Shown: positions 60,163-64,000 of the stretch, piece after piece
How positions within the stretch are numbered: position 1 is the stretch's first letter
Layout: the number at the start of each line of letters is the position of its first letter
Assembly (NCBI RefSeq): GCF_014897585.1
Contig: NZ_JABUXW010000002.1
Location: forward strand, 62,001 to 126,000
Length of the DNA: 64,000 nt
Direction: 5' to 3'
DNA from: Brachybacterium tyrofermentans
GTDB taxonomy: Bacteria; Actinomycetota; Actinomycetes; Actinomycetales; Dermabacteraceae
Notes under the pieces: model-generated
The model's database searches: none
What the model was told of the DNA's origin: nothing
Seen by the model: the letters and a program-made list of their open reading frames with translations, nothing else
Made by a program: the position numbers and the translations under genes

Positions 60163-60234
60163 CTGGGGTACCAGGACTCGAACCTAGAACGACGGTACCA
60201 GAAACCGCTGTGTTGCCAATTACACCATACCCCA
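60163..60234 (-). tRNA. tRNA-Gln (anticodon CTG)
   Basis: 72-base cloverleaf; anticodon loop TTCTGGT with anticodon CTG; acceptor TGGGGTA/TACCCCA with the U1-A72 pair typical of glutamine tRNAs. It is the first tRNA of the minus-strand run, 31 bp before the tRNA-Glu genes, and lies 184 bp downstream of gltX. Confidence 0.96.
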
Positions 60235-60418
60235 TGGTGACAGTACGTTTTTCTCTTCTCTTCCTGGTCTGATCCTCGGTGGTTTCCGAGGTCTTTCCGG
60301 GCCGAACTTCCATGCCGTACCGAGGTAAGACTCTACCGGGTTCTTCCCGACAAGACAAAGCGAGAAGGCCTCCGGACGCTGTGAGGCTGAGCACGCCGCC
60401 CCACAGCGCCCGAAAGGC

Positions 60419-61939
60419 TCAGGCCTCCGCGGCGAGCCGATCCCGCAGGGCGCTCAGGCGAGCACGGCTCGAGGACTTCCCGAGCAGCTCCATGGACTCG
60501 AACAGCGGCGGGGAGATCCGTCGGCCGGAGATGGCGCTGCGCAGGGGCCCGAAGGCCAGCCGCGGCTTGATGCCCATGTCCTCGACGATCGCCGCGCGCA
60601 GTGCGGGCTCGAGCGCCGCTGCGGTGAAGTCCTCCTCGGGAACGGCGTCGATCTCCTGGATCGCCCGCTCGAGCACGCCCACAGGGTCGTCGCCGAGCTT
60701 CTTGAGGGCGTCCGGCTGCACCTCGAGGTCCGCATCCGCGGTGAACAGGAAGCCCAGCAGATCGGGCGCCTCGCCGAGCAGGTTCATGCGGGTCTGGACC
60801 AGTGGAGTCGCTGCGACGACCAGAGTCCGCTGCTCCTCGGTGACGGTCTCGCCGAGCACACCTCCCTGCTGGAGGTACGGCACCAGGCGCTCTGCGAGGT
60901 CCGCCTCGGTGAGCCGGCGGATGTGGTCAGCGTTGATGGCAGTGGCCTTCTTGATGTCCACGCGCGCCGGGTTCGGGTTCACGTCCGAGGCGTCGAAGCG
61001 CTCGACCATCTGTTCGCGGCTGAAGATGTCCTCGTCGGCGCTGTAGCCCCAGCCCAGCAGAGCGAGGTAGTTGACCATGCCCTCGGGCAGGAAGCCCTGC
61101 TCGCGGTAGAGGAACAGGTTGGACTCGGGATCGCGCTTGGAGAGCTTCTTGTTCCCCTCCCCCATGACATAGGGCAGGTGGCCGAACTCGGGGACCCGCT
61201 CGGCGACGCCGATCTCGATGAGCGCCCGGTACAGAGCGATCTGGCGGGGCGTCGAGGAGAGGATGTCTTCGCCGCGCAGCACGTGGGTGATCCGCATGAG
61301 CGCGTCGTCGACGGGGTTCACGAGCGTGTAGAGCGGCTGGCCGTTGGCGCGCACCACGACGAAGTCCGGGATGGTGCCGGCCTTGAAGGTGATCTCGCCG
61401 CGCACGAGGTCCGTGAAGGTGAGGTCCGTATCGGGCATGCGAAGGCGCCAGGTGGGATGGCGGCCCTCGGCGAGGAAGGCCGCCTTCTGCTCCTCGGTGA
61501 GATCACGGTCGTAGCCGTCGTACCCGAGCTGGGGGTCGCGGCCCGCGGCACGGTGACGCTCGACGATCTCCTCGGCGGTCGAGTACGACTCGTAGATGTG
61601 TCCGGCGTCCTTCAGCTTCGCGATGACCTCCTGATAGATGTCCGCGCGCTCGGACTGGCGGTACGGCCCGTGGGGCCCGCCGACCTCGACACCCTCGTCC
61701 CAGTCGATGCCGAGCCAGCGCATCGCGTCGAGCAGCTGGTGGTAGGACTCCTCGCTGTCGCGGGCGGCGTCGGTGTCCTCGATGCGGAAGACGAGCTTGC
61801 CGCCATGGTGACGGGCGTGCGCCCAGTTGAACAGGGCGGTGCGCACCATGCCGACGTGCGGGGTGCCGGTGGGGCTGGGGCAGAAGCGCACCCGGACCTC
61901 GTCGGTCGGGGCTGAGGTCTGGGCCGGGGTGGTGGTCAC
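60419..61939 (-). CDS. gltX: glutamyl-tRNA synthetase
   Basis: A 506-residue class I synthetase. HIGH motif as SPTGTPHVG (22-30) and KMSKS motif as KLSKR ([14 protein letters not shown]). Other blocks: [15 protein letters not shown] and [17 protein letters not shown]. Most actinobacteria lack GlnRS, so this enzyme probably also charges tRNA-Gln with glutamate for GatCAB; no glnS is in the window. tRNA-Gln and tRNA-Glu follow downstream on the same strand. Confidence 0.97.
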   Translation of the reverse strand: MTTTPAQTSAPTDEVRVRFCPSPTGTPHVGMVRTALFNWAHARHHGGKLVFRIEDTDAARDSEESYHQLLDAMRWLGIDWDEGVEVGGPHGPYRQSERADIYQEVIAKLKDAGHIYESYSTAEEIVERHRAAGRDPQLGYDGYDRDLTEEQKAAFLAEGRHPTWRLRMPDTDLTFTDLVRGEITFKAGTIPDFVVVRANGQPLYTLVNPVDDALMRITHVLRGEDILSSTPRQIALYRALIEIGVAERVPEFGHLPYVMGEGNKKLSKRDPESNLFLYREQGFLPEGMVNYLALLGWGYSADEDIFSREQMVERFDASDVNPNPARVDIKKATAINADHIRRLTEADLAERLVPYLQQGGVLGETVTEEQRTLVVAATPLVQTRMNLLGEAPDLLGFLFTADADLEVQPDALKKLGDDPVGVLERAIQEIDAVPEEDFTAAALEPALRAAIVEDMGIKPRLAFGPLRSAISGRRISPPLFESMELLGKSSSRARLSALRDRLAAEA

Positions 61940-61988
61940 GCGGAGTGCTCCTGAAGGTGGGGAGATGTGGGTCTGAAGAGGCGAGGGG

Positions 61989-62765
61989 TCAGCGGCGCAC
62001 GACGGGATTGGACAGCGTGCCGATCCCCTCGATGCTGATGTCGATCGTGGAGCCGGCGTCGACCGTCCGGACGCCGGCCGGGGTACCGGTGAGGATCAGA
62101 TCCCCGGGCAGCAGGGTCACGACGCTGGAGATCTCGGCGACCAGGTCGGCGACGGAGCGGATCATGTCAGCGGTGGAGCCGTCCTGGGCGATCTCGCCGT
62201 CGACGCTCGAGGAGATTGAGACGGAGGATGCATCGAGGTCGGTCTCGATCCAGGGGCCGATCGGGCAGGACGTGTCGAAGGCCTTGGCGCGGAACCACTG
62301 GTCCTCATCACGCTGGGAGTCCCGTGCGGTGAGGTCGTTGGCGCAGGTGTAGCCGAGGATCACATCGGCGACGTCCTCGGCGGCGACGTCCTTGGCCATC
62401 CGCTTGATGACCACGGCGAGCTCCGCCTCGAGGCTGACCTCCTGGCTGTAGGCCGGGATGACGACGGGATCGCCGGGGCCGACGACGGTGGTGTTCGGCT
62501 TGAGGAAGAACAGTGCCTGCTCGGGCACCTCGTTGCCGAGCTCGGCGGCGTGAGCCGCATAGTTGCGGCCGACGCACACCACCTTCGAGCGGGGGATGAC
62601 GGGGGCGAGCAGGCGGACGTCCTCGAGAGGGAGGACCTTCCCGGTGGGGCGGATATCGGTGTACAAGGGGTCCCCGGTGATCCCATAGACCATGTCCTGG
62701 CCGTCCTTCTCCTGGACGATGCCGTACATGGGATCTTCGCCGGTGGTGAATCGAGCAATGCGCAT
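61989..62765 (-). CDS. fumarylacetoacetate hydrolase-family protein
   Basis: A 258-residue protein. Metal ligands: E-x-E in [10 protein letters not shown] and D in the following [39 protein letters not shown] (in pieces) and the end [15 protein letters not shown] are typical. Enzymes of this family cleave C-C bonds or hydrate 2-keto acids (for example 5-carboxymethyl-2-hydroxymuconate isomerase or acylpyruvate hydrolase). Follows the FAH-gltX order of M. tuberculosis Rv2993c-Rv2992c. Confidence 0.93.
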   Translation of the reverse strand: MRIARFTTGEDPMYGIVQEKDGQDMVYGITGDPLYTDIRPTGKVLPLEDVRLLAPVIPRSKVVCVGRNYAAHAAELGNEVPEQALFFLKPNTTVVGPGDPVVIPAYSQEVSLEAELAVVIKRMAKDVAAEDVADVILGYTCANDLTARDSQRDEDQWFRAKAFDTSCPIGPWIETDLDASSVSISSSVDGEIAQDGSTADMIRSVADLVAEISSVVTLLPGDLILTGTPAGVRTVDAGSTIDISIEGIGTLSNPVVRR

Positions 62766-62838
62766 GGCGCCAGTCTAGAGGTCCATCCGCCACCGCCCCC
62801 GGGCCCGTGCAGGAGTCACATCCGAGCCCGGAGATCGC

Positions 62839-63165
62839 TCACTCGGTGTCGTCGATCGGCTCGATGTCGAAGTTCACGGATTCGCCGTCCACGGAGGTGG
62901 CGGTCACCTTGACGTCCATGCTCTCCCCTTCCAGGGTGAGCGCACAGATCATCTCGGCACCCTCCTCGGCCTTCAGGTCGTCAGGGCAGTCGACCTCATC
63001 CGGTGCCTGGCCGACCTGCTCCGTGAACAGATCGGAGATCTTCTGCTCGACCTCCGCGGACTCCACCACGCCGGGCCCGAGCAGCCCGCACCCGGAGAGC
63101 GCGACAAGGGCTCCCGCAGCGAGAGCGAGGGGGCGGGCGATGGCGCGGGGGCGGATGGCAGACAT
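62839..63165 (-). CDS. DUF4333-type lipoprotein
   Basis: A 108-residue lipoprotein: signal peptide with lipobox LSGC (cysteine near 26), then VEQKISDLFTEQVGQAPDEVDCPDDLKAEEGAEMICALTLEG (in pieces), the DUF4333 pattern with two conserved cysteines (C59, C72) that may form a disulphide. Acidic C-terminus. Stands alone. Function unknown. Confidence 0.78.
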   Translation of the reverse strand: MSAIRPRAIARPLALAAGALVALSGCGLLGPGVVESAEVEQKISDLFTEQVGQAPDEVDCPDDLKAEEGAEMICALTLEGESMDVKVTATSVDGESVNFDIEPIDDTE

Positions 63166-63307
63166 GAGGTCCTCCTGGACGGACTATCGACGCGGCAGTC
63201 CCTGCTGGACGACCGATGACGGTGCCGCGATGGACCTCCATCCTCGAAGAGAACCCGTCGCTCGTCGATGGGGAGAGGTCCCCACCGATGGCCTGCCAAT
63301 TCGGCCA

Positions 63308-63361
63308 GTTCAGCCCGTTCAGCCGGTTCAGCCGGTTCAGCCGGTTCAGCCGGTTCAGCCG
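63308..63361. repeat. six-copy 9-bp tandem repeat
   Basis: Units GTTCAGCCS repeated six times without gaps (first unit ends in C, the others in G), followed by a decayed seventh (GTTCGCCTC). Located between the DUF4333 gene and the flavin oxidoreductase, 24 bp upstream of the latter's predicted -35. Copy number is likely to vary by slippage. Confidence 0.95.
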
Positions 63362-63384
63362 GTTCGCCTCGACAAGCGCCACCC

Positions 63385-63413
63385 TGGACGCGGCCACACA
63401 CACGCCCTATACT
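63385..63413 (+). promoter_or_regulatory. possible promoter of the LLM-class oxidoreductase
   Basis: TGGACG (63385-63390), 17 bases, TATACT (63408-63413). The -10 is a near-consensus match, the -35 four of six. The region just after (TTGAAACATAAATCAT) is unusually AT-rich for this genome. Confidence 0.45.
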
Positions 63414-63472
63414 TGAAACATAAATCATGCCGGTGGCGACGCCCCGCCGGACGACTCAGGAGTTCTGACCCC

Positions 63473-64000
63473 ATGACCTTCGATCCGCACGCCGTGACCT
63501 TCGGACTGGACACCTTCGGCGACGTCACCGTCGATCTCGAGGGGTCTGCGGTCCCACCCGCGCAGGTGATCCGCGACGTCATCGCGCAGGGCGAGCTCGC
63601 CGACAGGGTGGGGATCGACCACTTCTCGATCGGGGAGCACCACCGGCCGGACTTCGCCGTGAGCGCTCCGGACACGGTGCTGGCCGGCCTCGCGACCCTC
63701 ACGAACCAGATCACGCTGGGCACCGCAGTGATCGTGCTGAGCTCAGATGATCCGATCCGAGTCATCGAGCGCTTCTCCACCCTGGACGCGCTGTCGAACG
63801 GCCGCGCCGAGCTGACCGTGGGGCGCGGCTCGTTCACCGAGTCCTTCCCCCTCTTCGGCTTCGCCATGCAGGACTACGAGACTCTGTTCGAGGAGAAGCT
63901 CGACCTGCTCAGCGAGGCACTGAGGCAGGAGCCCATCACATGGTCCGGCAGCATCCGACCGCCGCTGACACAGCAATCGGTGCATCCGCGCATGGAGCGC
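63473..64000 (+). CDS. LLM-class flavin-dependent oxidoreductase (3' truncated)
   Basis: The first 176 residues of a luciferase-like monooxygenase; it runs off the window end. Family features: TFGLDTFGD at the N-terminus, VGIDHFSIGEHHRPDFAVSAPDTVLAGLA (in pieces), TLGTAVIVLSSDDPIRVIERFSTLDALSNGRAELTVGRGSF (flavin-binding strand and loop). These enzymes use reduced FMN or F420. A CAGGAG site lies 13 bases before the ATG. Substrate unknown. Confidence 0.9.
   Translation, partial: MTFDPHAVTFGLDTFGDVTVDLEGSAVPPAQVIRDVIAQGELADRVGIDHFSIGEHHRPDFAVSAPDTVLAGLATLTNQITLGTAVIVLSSDDPIRVIERFSTLDALSNGRAELTVGRGSFTESFPLFGFAMQDYETLFEEKLDLLSEALRQEPITWSGSIRPPLTQQSVHPRMER

Larger units (their letters stand above)
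63166..63472. other. 307-bp intergenic region with tandem repeat and promoter
   Basis: Holds a 9-bp tandem repeat (63308-63361) and a possible promoter of the flavin oxidoreductase (63385-63413). No gene is supported: frames through the repeat encode only FSR or NRL tripeptide runs. Confidence 0.7.

Noticed and set aside
60235-60418. A terminator directly after gltX
   Set aside because: A CGCTGTG/CACAGCG pair is visible near 60379-60410, but the 18-base loop and lack of a U-tract make it too weak to call; co-transcription with the tRNAs is equally possible.
63216-63416. A 66-codon frame across the 9-bp repeat
   Set aside because: It encodes only an (FSR)n run, and the opposite strand an equally meaningless (NRL)n run. 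No ribosome site and no protein-like composition.

Overview
The window is chromosomal DNA from a high-GC actinomycete. Third codon positions are overwhelmingly G/C, GTG starts are common, genes are packed with ATGA/GTGA overlaps, and several genes look leaderless. The gene content fits the order Micrococcales, most likely Brachybacterium or a close Dermabacteraceae relative; that assignment is inference from gene order and protein style. Two blocks follow the order known from Mycobacterium tuberculosis: gpgP-like/rsfS/nadD/proA/proB/obgE/rpmA/rplU/rne (Rv2419c to Rv2444c) and recG/thiL/DUF3515/ddl/gpsA/leuD/leuC/iclR/tRNA-Glu/tRNA-Gln/gltX/FAH-hydrolase (around Rv2973c to Rv2993c). I found no rRNA, CRISPR array, prophage, integrase or insertion sequence.

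Layout. 1-3.2 kb: the end of a DUF222-HNH protein, a cupin, and a LysR regulator divergent from a YeiH-type exporter. 3.2-6.4 kb: a molybdate operon (HTH-TOBE regulator, modA, modB, modC). 6.4-17.4 kb: an accessory region of small regulator-plus-enzyme modules: CDF transporter with endonuclease III-like protein; XRE regulator with methionine aminopeptidase; MarR regulator with alpha/beta hydrolase and GyrI-like protein; GntR regulator with amidohydrolase; acyltransferase with nitronate monooxygenase; MmyB-type regulator with aldo/keto reductase. 17.4-28.4 kb: tRNA-Ala and a long minus-strand core block for NAD, proline, ribosome and RNA metabolism. 28.7-36.7 kb: cydABDC (cytochrome bd oxidase and its assembly exporter) overlapped by a sensor kinase, with a facing NarL-type response regulator. 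36.8-39.6 kb: mutM, rnc, DUF177, coaD. 39.6-43.7 kb: a second accessory patch (DUF3224, AraC, VOC, GNAT, SDR, MmyB regulator). 43.6-47 kb: rsmD, recG, rpmB. 47-64 kb: peptidase, alcohol dehydrogenase, thiL, DUF3515, ddl, gpsA, plsC, murA, leuDC, an IclR regulator, a stress protein, three tandem tRNA-Glu genes, tRNA-Gln, gltX, an FAH-family hydrolase, a DUF4333 lipoprotein, a 9-bp tandem repeat and the start of a luciferase-like oxidoreductase.

Common themes. Local control is unusually readable. Divergent regulator/enzyme pairs carry inverted repeats in the shared intergenic space (2072-2094, 8206-8240, 9912-9961, 58073-58101). The MarR module is the clearest: one perfect operator fills the spacer between its predicted -35 and -10, and a second covers the hydrolase start. 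Cell-wall genes (murA, ddl) sit with lipid genes (gpsA, plsC). The two tRNA species charged by a non-discriminating GluRS lie beside gltX. The bd-oxidase operon is translationally coupled to a DevS-like kinase. The window is mostly ordinary core genome; the most interesting points are small regulatory architectures and a few small or lineage-specific proteins, not a large unknown system.
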